A DNA stretch of 64,000 bases from JBDGYW01 sp964580055 (GCA_964580055.1 CAZOJI010000020.1:1-64000); one strand, 5' to 3'; shown: positions 53,607 to 62,634, counted from the first letter of the stretch. A program made the numbers and translations. Notes: generated by a model not told the origin, from the sequence alone.

Positions 53607-54362
53607 TCACGAGAAACCTGTTGGCACCGTTGCCGGTCGAATGCTGGCGGTCGCGTAACTGCCCTCCCGAAGCGCCCTCTCCAAAATCCATTCCCAGCCG
53701 AGGTACTGGCCGGCACGTTCCCGGGACATCCCCAAATACTTCCGGACATGTCTGTACAGCGTACGGCCCGAGGCCAGGCACAACCCGTTTGGTTCTCCTG
53801 GTTCCTCGCTTTCCGCTGTACCCGGGGCAGTCAGTCGAGGTACGAGGCGAGCTATGGCTCTCCAATCGCGGGCCGTGAATTGACCGCAGCGGCGAAACTG
53901 TCTACTGAATGTGGCAATTGAGTGGGAACTGCATGCCGGTTTGCCGCCCAACGCTTCCGTGAATTGACTGGCGAGCAGCTCGTCCAACTCCGATGCTTCG
54001 AGCCTTTCGGTAACGTAAGAGGCGAGGTCGAAAGCATCGGGCGATGGCCGTGAACGAACGGCTTCGAGGAGGGCGGAAATAGAGACCGAGGAACTCGCGT
54101 CAGGTACCTCGACTACCGCGAGTCGAATGCCCAAGGTCGGAACCAGCTCTCTCAACCATCCGTGATCGTCCTCTCCCGGCGGCAGCACGAGGCAGGGGAT
54201 TACCCACGGATCCCGCATGAGAGCCACTGCAGCGTGGCTGACGCGACTGAGGACACTCTGATCGGTGCCGAAAACGATCGCACCGAGAGGCAGCGGGAGT
54301 CGACGGGCGGTAAAATGGTCGAGCGGTACGATGGTGTCGTAGGGGGGTGAGACGACGCGCAT
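53607..54362 (-). CDS. Possible AraC-like transcriptional regulator
   Basis: 251 residues from ATG 54362; a TTG at 54482 would add 40. The first 140 residues form an alpha/beta domain of unknown ligand. The C-terminal 110 contain two helix-turn-helix-like segments (SIATFSRQFRRCGQFTARDW and LCLASGRTLYRHVRKYLGM), as in AraC-type DNA-binding domains, but the match is loose. It is divergent from the beta-lactamase-fold gene, which it might control. Neither start has a clear ribosome site. Confidence 0.6.
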   Translation of the reverse strand: MRVVSPPYDTIVPLDHFTARRLPLPLGAIVFGTDQSVLSRVSHAAVALMRDPWVIPCLVLPPGEDDHGWLRELVPTLGIRLAVVEVPDASSSVSISALLEAVRSRPSPDAFDLASYVTERLEASELDELLASQFTEALGGKPACSSHSIATFSRQFRRCGQFTARDWRAIARLVPRLTAPGTAESEEPGEPNGLCLASGRTLYRHVRKYLGMSRERAGQYLGWEWILERALREGSYATASIRPATVPTGFS

Positions 54363-54716
54363 TGCGACAGCGTTGCTCTGCAGCAGGGTAGGGTTCGGTC
54401 TTGCGGTCGATCGGGACACGGCTACGCTATCGCATCCTTTCTCTCGAGAAACAACTTTGCGCCCGGCATTTGCCGGAATCAAGCGCGGTCGAGGTAAATC
54501 AGTGTCAAGTGCAGCATCGCTTCATGAAGGCCGTTCAACCGCAGGTTGGTGGCTTTCGTGAAAACCTGACCTACCGCTCGCGGGCCTACAGATCCCGGAA
54601 TCTCCTGCCGCAGCCACTTCGACACGGCGTTATTGAGAACGTTGTAAGATACTGAAGTGTAAGCGCTTAGCAAAATAGACGGGGTTGCGCATGCACCTTG
54701 CAGTGATCTGTGAGCT
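54363..54716. other. Divergent promoter region
   Basis: About 350 bases between the AraC-like gene and the beta-lactamase-fold gene. It probably contains both promoters. A palindrome at 54660-54669 is the only clear element. If the regulator starts at its upstream TTG, the first 120 bases are coding. Confidence 0.4.
54660..54669. promoter_or_regulatory. Operator-like palindrome TAAGCGCTTA
   Basis: Perfect 10-base dyad, 48 bases before the GTG start of the beta-lactamase-fold gene. With its flanks (TGTAAGCGCTTAGCA) it resembles LacI/CcpA-type operators with a central CG. No LacI-family gene is in the window, so the match may be chance. Confidence 0.3.
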
Positions 54717-56270
54717 GTGTTGAGCACAACGGAAGATTCTATTAGCCGCTTCCCGGGTTCCGCGGTTCGATGCCGGTGCGCGATGATCGGGTCAGTCCTG
54801 GGCCTGTTGAGTATCGTCGTGTCCGCGCAGATGAGTTCGCAAGTTATTGGGGACGATGAGGTGCAGGCAGTCATCAACAATTTCGAGCAGACTGCCGCCG
54901 AGGATGTTGAAAGGGACGGGATCGGCGGGTTGGCGTGGGGCATCGTCGAGGGCGACGAGCTGCTCTGGGCGAACGGGTTAGGATGGTCGAACTGGGAACT
55001 GCGTCGTCCCGCCCGAGCGGGGACGGTGTTCCCCGTTGGCTCTTTCACCAGCGCGATGACGATCACCATGCTCCTCCAGCTAGCCGAGCAAGGGGTGGTC
55101 GGCCTGGATGACAGGGCGGTGAGGTATATACCAGAGCTTGCCCAAATGTACGGCCCCCCGGGATACGCCAACTCAATCAGCCTTCGACATCTCGCTACCC
55201 ACACCGGTGGGCTGATGCACTCTCCGCCGCTCCCGTACTCGGTGCCGGGCTCCGGCGAGGATTGGCAGTCACGGATAGTGGAACTGATACCGAGCACGCC
55301 GCTCTATTACGTGCCGGGAGAGATGTACTACTACTCGGGGGTGGGGCTGGGCTTGCTCGCCCTGGCAGTCACTCGCGCGGCTGAGTATCCGTTCGACGAG
55401 CTGGCGGAGGTATTGATCTTCGAGCCTCTGGGCATGATGATGTCCGGATTCGAACTCACACCTATGATGGAAGATGCGTTGGCGGTTGGGCGAGTGGACG
55501 CCCGCCGGATGCCCATTACGCCGGTCTTGCCGTCCGAGGTGCCGCGCCGTGAAACCGCGAGCATCCGCGACGCGGGGGCATACACTACGGTCGAGGATCT
55601 GGCGAGCTTCCTGGGCAGTCTCCTCGGGGCGTCGAGGTATCAGATACTCACCTCTGCCGGCAGCAGCGCGATCCGGGAGTTGGGCCTTCAAGACGGTCGC
55701 GGCAATGCCGCCGGTCTCTTCATACAACGCCCCCAATTCGGAGACCGGTTGGTAGGGCAGGGGCGAACTACCTCAGGACACACAGCATTCATCGCTCTCG
55801 ACCTGGAAACCGCAATCGGCGTGATTCTCCTCAAGAGTTACGACAACGGGGGTGACCATCTCGAGCAGGCCGTCTCTACCGCGCTCGAACAGCTTCTGGG
55901 GGGTGGTGTCTTTGCAGGAGGAACGGCCGGCGGCGAGGGGGGTGTCGCACGATCGGGTGCGATACCGTTCGCGGAGGTCGAGGTCCGCCCGGTTCGCAGG
56001 AGCTGCGGCCGTCTAGTCTACCCGGCCGAACTCTCGGATGCGCCAAGCGGCGACGTGCCCGACCCCGCCAGGGTTACACTCGAGTTCGTCATAGGAACCG
56101 ATGGCGCGATAGCAGCGGAAGACGTGGTGGTCATTGCGTCGCCGGACGAGAGATTCAACGCCGCGGCGGTCGATTGGGCCCTCTCCTGCACGTTCACTCC
56201 CGGCCGGGAGCAGGGAAGGCCCGTCCCCGTTCTGGTGAGACAGATGCTCAACTTCTCTCGGCCGAACTAG
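54717..56270 (+). CDS. Beta-lactamase-fold protein with TonB C-terminal domain, probably inactive
   Basis: 517 residues. A signal-like segment (about 23-38) precedes a class C beta-lactamase/serine-hydrolase fold (about 45-400). The place of the SxxK motif reads GSFTSAMT: Ser109 is present but the general-base Lys is Ser112. The YxN site reads YYSGVG. The domain is therefore likely non-catalytic. Residues about 425-515 are a TonB_C/energy-transducer-type domain (VTLEFVIGTDGAI, FNAAAVDWALSCTFTPGR). Start GTG 54717; ATG 54783 is also possible. It may bind a peptide or cell-wall ligand in the periplasm. Confidence 0.85.
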   Translation: MLSTTEDSISRFPGSAVRCRCAMIGSVLGLLSIVVSAQMSSQVIGDDEVQAVINNFEQTAAEDVERDGIGGLAWGIVEGDELLWANGLGWSNWELRRPARAGTVFPVGSFTSAMTITMLLQLAEQGVVGLDDRAVRYIPELAQMYGPPGYANSISLRHLATHTGGLMHSPPLPYSVPGSGEDWQSRIVELIPSTPLYYVPGEMYYYSGVGLGLLALAVTRAAEYPFDELAEVLIFEPLGMMMSGFELTPMMEDALAVGRVDARRMPITPVLPSEVPRRETASIRDAGAYTTVEDLASFLGSLLGASRYQILTSAGSSAIRELGLQDGRGNAAGLFIQRPQFGDRLVGQGRTTSGHTAFIALDLETAIGVILLKSYDNGGDHLEQAVSTALEQLLGGGVFAGGTAGGEGGVARSGAIPFAEVEVRPVRRSCGRLVYPAELSDAPSGDVPDPARVTLEFVIGTDGAIAAEDVVVIASPDERFNAAAVDWALSCTFTPGREQGRPVPVLVRQMLNFSRPN

Positions 56271-57424
56271 CTCTCCAACGCCTGCCTGAAGTCTTCGATC
56301 AGATCGGCGGTGTTTTCGATGCCGACCGACACCCTCACGAGCCCTTCAGAGATCCCCATCTCCTCTCGCTCCGCGGGCGAGAGGCCGGAATGCGAGGTCG
56401 TGGCCGGCCGGGTCAACAAAGTTTCGATGCCGCCCAGGCTGGGCGCAACCACCGGCAGTTGTGCCCGCTCGAAGAAACGCTCAGCCGCTTCCACGCCTCC
56501 TTTCATCTCGAAACTCAGCATCCCGCTGAAGCCGTCGAGAATTTCCGCGGCCCTCGCATGTGCGGGGTGACCAGGAAGTCCGGGATAGTTCACTTTCGCC
56601 ACCGCCGGATGCGATTCGAGGTACTTCGCGATCTCCAGGGCGCTGTGGTTGTGCTGCTTCATACGCAGCGCGAGCGTCTTGACTCCACGGTGTAGCAGGA
56701 AGCAGGTATGCGGATCGAGAGTGCCGCCCAGGTGGTTGAGTTTGTGGGTGACCTGCTCCACTAGATCCGCCCGCCCGATAACTGCACCCGCCACGATGTC
56801 CGAATGTCCGTTCAGATACTTGGTGCAACTGTGCAGCGAAAGGTCGTACCCCCACTCGGCGGGTCTGAAGTTGATTGGGCTGGCAAAGGTGTTGTCTATG
56901 AGGGATACCAGACCGTTCGCCTTGGCGAACTCGGCGGCAGCTTTCAGGTCCGGCACGTCGAGCAGCGGGTTGGCCATAGTCTCCACGTAGATGGCCTTGG
57001 TGTTCGGTTTGAGCTTGGCTTCCCAGGACTCCGGTCTGTCCCCGTCTATGAAGTCGAAGGAGATGCCCAAAGACGGGAGGTCCTTCGCCACGAAATCGAA
57101 AGTGCCGCCGTAAAGGCATTCCTGCGCGAGGAAATGGTCACCCTGGGACAACACCGCCAGCAGCGCCGTGGATATTGCAGCCATGCCGCTCGCGGTGACG
57201 ATGGCGTCCTCGGCGTTCTCCAGGGCCGCCAGCTTGGCGGACAGGGCAGTGTGGTTGGGCGTGTTGTTGAGACGTATGTACTTGATGTCGTGGTAGCTCT
57301 CTGCGCCCTTGTACTCGAACATGGCCGATTGAAACACGGGAATGCTCACGGCTCCGAGAATCCTGGGCTGGGGTTCGCCCGCGTGAATCAGTTTCGTCTC
57401 GACGTGCTCCTGTTTGTGTGCCAT
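56267..57424 (-). CDS. PLP-dependent trans-sulfuration enzyme (cystathionine gamma-synthase/lyase family)
   Basis: 385 residues, normal for the Cys/Met metabolism PLP family. It has LYGGTFDFV, VETMANPLLDVPDL, LIDNTFASP and PLP Lys202 in CTKYLNGHSD. The C-terminal LGGIETLLTRPATTSH binds the substrate carboxylate. It may be a cystathionine gamma-synthase, an O-acyl-homoserine sulfhydrylase or a gamma-lyase; sequence alone does not decide. Its stop overlaps the end of the convergent beta-lactamase-fold gene by 4 bases. Threonine synthase lies divergently at its other side. Confidence 0.92.
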   Translation of the reverse strand: MAHKQEHVETKLIHAGEPQPRILGAVSIPVFQSAMFEYKGAESYHDIKYIRLNNTPNHTALSAKLAALENAEDAIVTASGMAAISTALLAVLSQGDHFLAQECLYGGTFDFVAKDLPSLGISFDFIDGDRPESWEAKLKPNTKAIYVETMANPLLDVPDLKAAAEFAKANGLVSLIDNTFASPINFRPAEWGYDLSLHSCTKYLNGHSDIVAGAVIGRADLVEQVTHKLNHLGGTLDPHTCFLLHRGVKTLALRMKQHNHSALEIAKYLESHPAVAKVNYPGLPGHPAHARAAEILDGFSGMLSFEMKGGVEAAERFFERAQLPVVAPSLGGIETLLTRPATTSHSGLSPAEREEMGISEGLVRVSVGIENTADLIEDFRQALES

Positions 57425-57724
57425 CCAGGGTATCTCCCTTTGTTGTTCATGCTCCGCGCCGGACCGAGGTCAGAAGTCGGGGCATCGCGCGGGCCGACGG
57501 CGAGTGTATTACCCACCTGCAGCGGGCCGTCCAAGCTGAACTCGACCCGCACAGCCGCAGCAATCTAACCGGTAGCGCAAAAACGGCGGATACTATCCTT
57601 AGAACCCTCCCTCGCCGAAGCAGGGCCACTGTCCTATCTTCTCTGCGGCCGATGTGCTATCGGGCTCGGGCCACGTGAAGCCTGGCAGACATCGCATGCA
57701 AGACCACTTCGGGAGTCTCCATCG
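57425..57724. other. Divergent promoter region (trans-sulfuration gene / thrC side)
   Basis: 300 bases before the small ORF and threonine synthase. No S-box, T-box or other riboswitch pattern is recognisable, and no repeat. It should hold promoters for both directions. Confidence 0.35.
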
Positions 57725-57913
57725 ATGAAGAAGAAGATCGCAGCCGCGGAAAGGCTCGCAGGTGTGGCTCGCAACGTGTACCGGTTTGGCGGCACCAAGA
57801 TCGGCAGCGATGATATGACCAGAGTGCACGGCACGGACGAGCGCTTGGCCGTGTACGCATATGCGGACCTGGTTAGGTTCTTCATTCAGTTGCTTCGCAA
57901 TTCGGCGCTGTGA
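57725..57913 (+). CDS. Small hypothetical protein upstream of thrC
   Basis: 62 residues, basic N-terminus (MKKKIAAAERLAGVARNVYR), mixed C-terminus. No known domain. GGGAG lies 9 bases before the ATG, and its stop is 20 bases before the thrC start. Good initiation signals favour a real gene, but length and lack of family leave doubt. Confidence 0.45.
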   Translation: MKKKIAAAERLAGVARNVYRFGGTKIGSDDMTRVHGTDERLAVYAYADLVRFFIQLLRNSAL

Positions 57914-57933
57914 CACGGGAATCGAGGGTCCCA

Positions 57934-58989
57934 ATGACCTGGCGGGGGGTCATAAACCGCTACCGGAGCAGGCTTCCGCTGGAGGAACATGTCGAAGCGG
58001 TTACACTGCTCGAGGGCAACACTCCGCTCATCGAGTCTCCAAGCCTGGCTCGTGCGGTTGGCCTGGAAGGGCGGTTGTTGCTCAAGTACGAGGGTGTGAA
58101 CCCGACCGGTTCCTTCAAGGATCGGGGAATGACGGTTGCCATGAGCGTGGCGGCCGCGGCGGGCACGGAGGCAGTGATCTGCGCCTCCACCGGCAACACC
58201 TCTGCGTCGGCGGCGGCCTATGCCGCGCGTGCGGGCCTCCGTGCACTGGTCGTGATCCCCGAGGGCAAGATCGCGCTCGGCAAACTGAGCCAGGCCGTGA
58301 TTCACGGGGCCACCGTGGTGGCGATCGACGGAAGTTTCGATGATGCGCTCGAAATCGTCACCGGGATCGCGAAGTCCTGCAACGTGGTCGTCGTGAACTC
58401 GATAAACCCATATCGAATTCAGGGGCAGAAGACAGCGTCCTTCGAGATCTGTGACGCGCTGGGCGGCGCCCCTGACTATCACTTTCTGCCGGTCGGGAAC
58501 GCCGGTAACATCACTGCCTACTGGATGGGCTACAAGGAGTACTTCGAGAGCGGCGAAATCGGGTCCCGTCCCCACATGATGGGCTTCCAGGCGGCCGGAG
58601 CCGCGCCTCTGGTAGGTGGCAGCGTGGTGCGAAATCCGGACACTCTTGCCACTGCCATCCGGATCGGCAACCCGGCTAGTTGGAAGGGGGCGATGAACGC
58701 CCGTGACGAATCGGGAGGGGTGATCGAGGCGGTGACCGACGACGAGATATTGGAAGCGTACGGCCTGGTTGCATCTCATGAAGGCGTGTTCGCCGAGCCT
58801 GCGTCGGCGTCGTCGGTAGCGGGTCTCGAGAAGCTCTGCAGGGAAGGCCGTGTTCCTGCCCGGTCGACAGTGGTGTGCACGTTGACCGGGCACGGCTTGA
58901 AGGATCCCGCGACCGCAACCGAGAACTCGCCGCCCCCCGTGAGGGCACCGGCCGACCTGAAAAAAGTCCGCGAGGTCCTGGCTATCTGA
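57934..58989 (+). CDS. thrC: Threonine synthase
   Basis: 351 residues, the short prokaryotic threonine synthase type. It converts O-phosphohomoserine to threonine with PLP. PLP Lys62 is in NPTGSFKDRGM, with CASTGNTSASAAAYAA and the phosphate-binding PVGNAGNITAYW. The C-terminal ACT-like regulatory part of plant enzymes is absent. ATG 57934 follows GAGGG; GTG 57910 is a weaker alternative. It is followed after 13 bases by a nitrilase-family gene. Confidence 0.95.
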   Translation: MTWRGVINRYRSRLPLEEHVEAVTLLEGNTPLIESPSLARAVGLEGRLLLKYEGVNPTGSFKDRGMTVAMSVAAAAGTEAVICASTGNTSASAAAYAARAGLRALVVIPEGKIALGKLSQAVIHGATVVAIDGSFDDALEIVTGIAKSCNVVVVNSINPYRIQGQKTASFEICDALGGAPDYHFLPVGNAGNITAYWMGYKEYFESGEIGSRPHMMGFQAAGAAPLVGGSVVRNPDTLATAIRIGNPASWKGAMNARDESGGVIEAVTDDEILEAYGLVASHEGVFAEPASASSVAGLEKLCREGRVPARSTVVCTLTGHGLKDPATATENSPPPVRAPADLKKVREVLAI

Positions 58990-59002
58990 AACGGAGTAGC
59001 AG

Positions 59003-59803
59003 ATGAAGATATCCGTGTGTGAGGCGCCGGTCGTATTGACCGCCGGAGACGCCGGTTGGTCTCGAATCGTCGAGCTGAGCCGGAAGGACCGACCGGACAT
59101 CTTCCTCCTCAACGAGATGCCGTTCGGCAAATGGGTGTCGGTGGGCCGCGCACCCGACGCCGAGGTTCTGAGAGAGAGTATCCGGCTGCACGATGAAGGC
59201 ATCGAGCATTTGGCCGAACTGAGCGCAACTACTGTTTTGGGATCACACCCCGTCTTTTGCGGCTCCGTCGCGGTAAACGAGGCGTTCGTCTGGAACCAGA
59301 ACAGCGGTCTCACTCCGGCGCACGACAAACAGTTCTTCCCGAACGAGGGTGGGTTTTACGAGGCTCGTTGGTTCGCGCGCGGCCCCACGAGGTTCGACGT
59401 GATGGATGCCGGTGGCGTCAAAGTGGGATTCTTGATTTGCACGGACCTGATGTTCAACGAATGGGCCCGCCACTACGGCCGCAACGGCGCCCAGCTCATA
59501 GCCGTACCGCGGGCGACTCCGGCCGGTTCGGTCGAGCGCTGGAGAACCATGTGCCGGGCGGCGGCGATAGTGTCCGGGTGTTACGTCGCCAGCTCGAATC
59601 GCGCGGGTCTGGATGAGTCCGGATTGAGATTTTCCGGGAACGGCTGGATCGTCGATCCGACAGGTGATGTGATAGCGGCAACCTCACCCGAGCAACCGGT
59701 GGTCAGCGCGGAGCTGGATCTCGACCTGGTCGAGAAGGCGCAGGGAGAGTATCCCTGCTACGTGGAAGAGCTGCCGGAGGAATCGTCGCTGGAGAATATG
59801 TGA
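59003..59803 (+). CDS. Carbon-nitrogen hydrolase (nitrilase superfamily)
   Basis: 266 residues. The catalytic triad is complete: Glu38 (NEMPFG), Lys109 (HDKQFFPNEGG) and Cys146 (LICTDLMFNE). It hydrolyses an amide or carbamoyl group in the cytosol, releasing ammonia. The substrate cannot be told. It follows thrC by 13 bases and precedes an M20 amidohydrolase, which also acts on C-N bonds, so a shared degradation or salvage route is possible. Size is normal. Confidence 0.93.
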   Translation: MKISVCEAPVVLTAGDAGWSRIVELSRKDRPDIFLLNEMPFGKWVSVGRAPDAEVLRESIRLHDEGIEHLAELSATTVLGSHPVFCGSVAVNEAFVWNQNSGLTPAHDKQFFPNEGGFYEARWFARGPTRFDVMDAGGVKVGFLICTDLMFNEWARHYGRNGAQLIAVPRATPAGSVERWRTMCRAAAIVSGCYVASSNRAGLDESGLRFSGNGWIVDPTGDVIAATSPEQPVVSAELDLDLVEKAQGEYPCYVEELPEESSLENM

Positions 59804-59900
59804 GTCACCGGCTTCAGGATCGCGCATGCACCCGATAGAGTTCAAGTCGGGCCGCGCCCCGCAAATAGGCTCAGAAGAAACCTTATCGAGGTAGGCAATA

Positions 59901-61220
59901 ATGAACCGTCGCGAGTTCAACAGAAGCCTGGCCGGTGCAGCCGGCGCTTTCCTGGTTACGCCCAGGAGTGCGGTGGCAAACCAAAGCGATCCACTCACGA
60001 TCGACGGCGAGCGTTTGCTCTCCCGTCTACAGGCGTTGGCCGAGTTCGGCAAGCTACCGGGCGGAGGCTGCAACCGCGTTGCCTTCAGCCAGGCGAATCT
60101 CGAAGCCAGGGAGTTCGTGATGGATCTGTTGCGAGGTGCATCCCTGGATGTGAGTGTCGATACCGCGGGCAACATACTGGGCAGGCGGGAAGGGGCAAAC
60201 GCGGGCCTCGCTCCCATAATGGTCGGTTCTCACATCGACTCGGTGCCGCAAGGCGGCAACGTCGACGGGACGCTCGGAACGCTCGGCGCGCTCGAGGTCG
60301 CGCAGACGCTCGCCGAGCACGAGCGCGTGCTGCGGCATCCACTCGAGGTAGTGGTCTTTCAGAACGAAGAGGGCGGCAAGACCGGGAGCCGAGCCATGAT
60401 CGGGGATGTCACTGCAAGAGACCTCGCCCTCACGACTCACTCCGGCAAGACCATTCGGGAAGGCATCGAGTTCATCGGTGGCGATCCCGACAGCCTAGAT
60501 GCCGCGGTCAGGGGGAGGGGTGACCTGGCCGCTTTTCTCGAACTGCACATAGAACAGGGGGCGGTGCTGGAGACCGAAGGCGTTACGATCGGTGTGGTTA
60601 CCGGCATCGTGGGGATCAAGCGGTGGCAGGTTACAGTGGAAGGCGCCGCAAACCACGCGGGCACCACTCCCATGGCCGTACGCCACGACGCCCTGCTCAC
60701 CGCCGGGCGTTTCATAGACATGGTGAACAGGGTTATCACGGCGGAGCCGGGCAGTCAGGTGGGAACCGTAGGACAAATCGAGGCGGTTCCGGGCGCTCCC
60801 AATGTCGTTCCCGGCCGCGCCGAACTGAGCCTCGAGATCCGCGATCTCGACATGGCCAAAATCGACCGGCTGTTCGAGGACATCTCCGCCGAGGCAGTTG
60901 ACCTGGGAAACCTGAACGGCACCAGCGTTACGCTCGACCAATTCTACGAGAGCATCGGGGCTCCCACCGACGAGCGCATCCGTGACATCATTGCGGAGTC
61001 GGCAACGGAGCTTGGCATCTCGAATATGCGCATGCCGAGTGGGGCAGGGCACGACGCACAGAGCATCGCCAAAATCGCACCGGTGGGAATGGTCTTTATT
61101 CCCAGCGTAGACGGTATCAGCCACTCGCCGCAGGAGTACTCCCGCCCCGAGGACGTCGTGGCGGGCGTGAACGTGTTGTTGTCATCGGTGCTACGAATGG
61201 ACCGGTTGTCGCTGGATTGA
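59901..61220 (+). CDS. M20-family Zn amidohydrolase with Tat signal
   Basis: 439 residues. The Tat-like signal is NRREFNRSLAGAAGAFLVTP at the start. The rest parallels the protein at 7353: GSHIDSVPQGGNVDG, NEEGG, ELHIEQGAVLE, AGTTPMAVRHDALL, SGAGHDAQS and SHSPQEYS, so metal ligands are intact. It is an amidohydrolase of the allantoate/N-carbamoyl-amino-acid/ureidoglycolate type that would work in the periplasm. The start codon is ATG 59901 with GAGGTAGG upstream. Confidence 0.92.
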   Translation: MNRREFNRSLAGAAGAFLVTPRSAVANQSDPLTIDGERLLSRLQALAEFGKLPGGGCNRVAFSQANLEAREFVMDLLRGASLDVSVDTAGNILGRREGANAGLAPIMVGSHIDSVPQGGNVDGTLGTLGALEVAQTLAEHERVLRHPLEVVVFQNEEGGKTGSRAMIGDVTARDLALTTHSGKTIREGIEFIGGDPDSLDAAVRGRGDLAAFLELHIEQGAVLETEGVTIGVVTGIVGIKRWQVTVEGAANHAGTTPMAVRHDALLTAGRFIDMVNRVITAEPGSQVGTVGQIEAVPGAPNVVPGRAELSLEIRDLDMAKIDRLFEDISAEAVDLGNLNGTSVTLDQFYESIGAPTDERIRDIIAESATELGISNMRMPSGAGHDAQSIAKIAPVGMVFIPSVDGISHSPQEYSRPEDVVAGVNVLLSSVLRMDRLSLD

Positions 61221-61414
61221 AAAAACGCTTCTGGAGCCGGACAGTGAAATCTCTAATGCGTTGCGAGAGCTACTGAGGCGCCGGGGGCGTCATGAGAGTT
61301 GCATCACGAGCTTCAAGGCATTGTATGAAAATGATTTTTGATGTGAGACATTGCCTGAGGTCCCAGCAGAGAGCTTTCGCCGTATGACGCCGCATAGACC
61401 GAGGCTGACCCGCC

Positions 61415-62239
61415 GTGTCGAATGAGAGTTATGTCCTCGGCTACTCGGACCGCGAACTGGAGCGTCTCGACCTGCAGGGAGCACTCTACCGTGACATCAC
61501 CGGACGCGCACTCGTAGCTGCCGGGCTAGACGAGGGTATGGCGGTTCTGGACATCGGGTGCGGCTCCGGTGACGTGAGCCGTCTCACGGGAGAGCTGGTG
61601 GGGCCTTCCGGATCGGTGCTCGGCATCGATCACGACGAAGGTACCGTGAGCGCGGCAAGGGCTAGGGCGGAACGGGACGGGTTGACGAACATCACCTTCG
61701 AGGCGCGGGAGATAGGCGCAGACATCCGAGAAGCCCCGTACGACGCCCTGGTGGGTCGGTTTGTGCTGATGCACCAGCCGGATCCCGCCAAGACGCTGGC
61801 GGCGTCCGCCGGTTCGATCCGACGCGGCGGCATAGTAGTGCTGGTGGAATCCAACATGGCGAGTCTCTTGGATGCGGTTCATTCGCTGCCGTATTCCTCG
61901 CTTTACGACGAGATCGTGCGTTGGAAGTGCGGCGTGGTCGGGGCGGCGGGTGCAGATCTGCGGTCTGGCCTCCGCCTCCGCCGGACCTTTCTCGATGCCG
62001 GTCTACCCGAGCCGACCACGAGGTTTGAGGCGCCCGTGGAGGGAGGCCCATCCAGTCCGATCTACGCTTTCATGGCCGACACCTGTCGCAGCCTGCTTCC
62101 GCAGGCCGCGAGACACGGGATCGGAGGTCTCGACGAGGAAGCCGTGGAGACTCTCGAGGAACGGCTGAGGCGGGACATCGTTGCCGGTGGAGGTGTTGTG
62201 TTGGGTTGGCCCGCCGTCGCCGCCTGGTGCCGCAAGTAA
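61415..62239 (+). CDS. Class I SAM-dependent methyltransferase
   Basis: 274 residues, UbiE/Methyltransf_25-like. Motif I is VLDIGCGSGDVSRL near 45. GIDHDEGTVSAARARA binds the ribose. A late helical cap follows. The target is unknown. The start is GTG 61415, with no better ATG. It is 195 bases after the M20 gene and 15 bases before a broken small lipoprotein frame. Confidence 0.85.
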   Translation: MSNESYVLGYSDRELERLDLQGALYRDITGRALVAAGLDEGMAVLDIGCGSGDVSRLTGELVGPSGSVLGIDHDEGTVSAARARAERDGLTNITFEAREIGADIREAPYDALVGRFVLMHQPDPAKTLAASAGSIRRGGIVVLVESNMASLLDAVHSLPYSSLYDEIVRWKCGVVGAAGADLRSGLRLRRTFLDAGLPEPTTRFEAPVEGGPSSPIYAFMADTCRSLLPQAARHGIGGLDEEAVETLEERLRRDIVAGGGVVLGWPAVAAWCRK

Positions 62240-62634
62240 GGAGCCCGAATAGTCATGAATCGAACAGCTCCAGCTACGGTGGTTCCTTTACTCATGCTCG
62301 TGCTGGCAGGCTGAGCGGGTCCAGCCGAGCATCCCTTGACGCTCATCCCCTGCCCGGTCTCGAAGACCGCCGCTTCAATCACGCGGAATTCCGGCGGCAC
62401 TCGATTTCTCGGAGCCTTGCCCAAATACGCTGTAGACGGGAGATTAGAATAGAGGTGTCGCCAATAGAGGGGACATCGAAAATAAGACCTCACGGGGCCG
62501 GATAACGAAGGTGTAACGCCTCTGGTGCTTATTGCGAAGTGCCGGACTGGCAACCCAGGTCTGACCCGACCTGGAGTTTTCCGCCGGCGTTGTGACCGGT
62601 ATTCAGCTCGACGGGGGGGTAAGGCTAACGAGCC
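62240..62634. other. Gap with a broken small frame
   Basis: 395 bases between methyltransferase and lipoprotein. It holds the interrupted lipoprotein-like frame at 62255-62452 and otherwise no clear element. A minus-strand open frame crosses it but mostly overlaps the methyltransferase and has no ribosome site. Confidence 0.4.
62255..62452 (+). pseudogene. Lipoprotein-like frame with stop at the lipobox Cys
   Basis: AAGGAG at 62238-62243 and ATG 62255 start a perfect lipoprotein signal (MNRTAPATVVPLLMLVLAG). The codon expected to be Cys is TGA (62312-62314). The frame then stays open for 45 codons (AGPAEHPLTLIPCPVSK and on) to TAG at 62450-62452. One base change (TGC to TGA) would explain it. 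It may be a recent pseudogene or a 19-residue leader peptide. Confidence 0.45.

Noticed and set aside
54660..54669. Proof of LacI/CcpA-type control of the beta-lactamase-fold gene
   Set aside because: A single 10-base dyad with no such regulator in the window. It is kept only as a weak candidate site.
57886..59328. Long minus-strand frame of 480 codons
   Set aside because: It lies opposite thrC and the nitrilase gene, both with complete active-site motifs. The antisense product is Arg/His-rich with no family features.
62312..62314. TGA as a selenocysteine codon
   Set aside because: It is placed at a lipobox, where Cys must be lipidated. I see no SECIS-like stem-loop after it. A point mutation is simpler.
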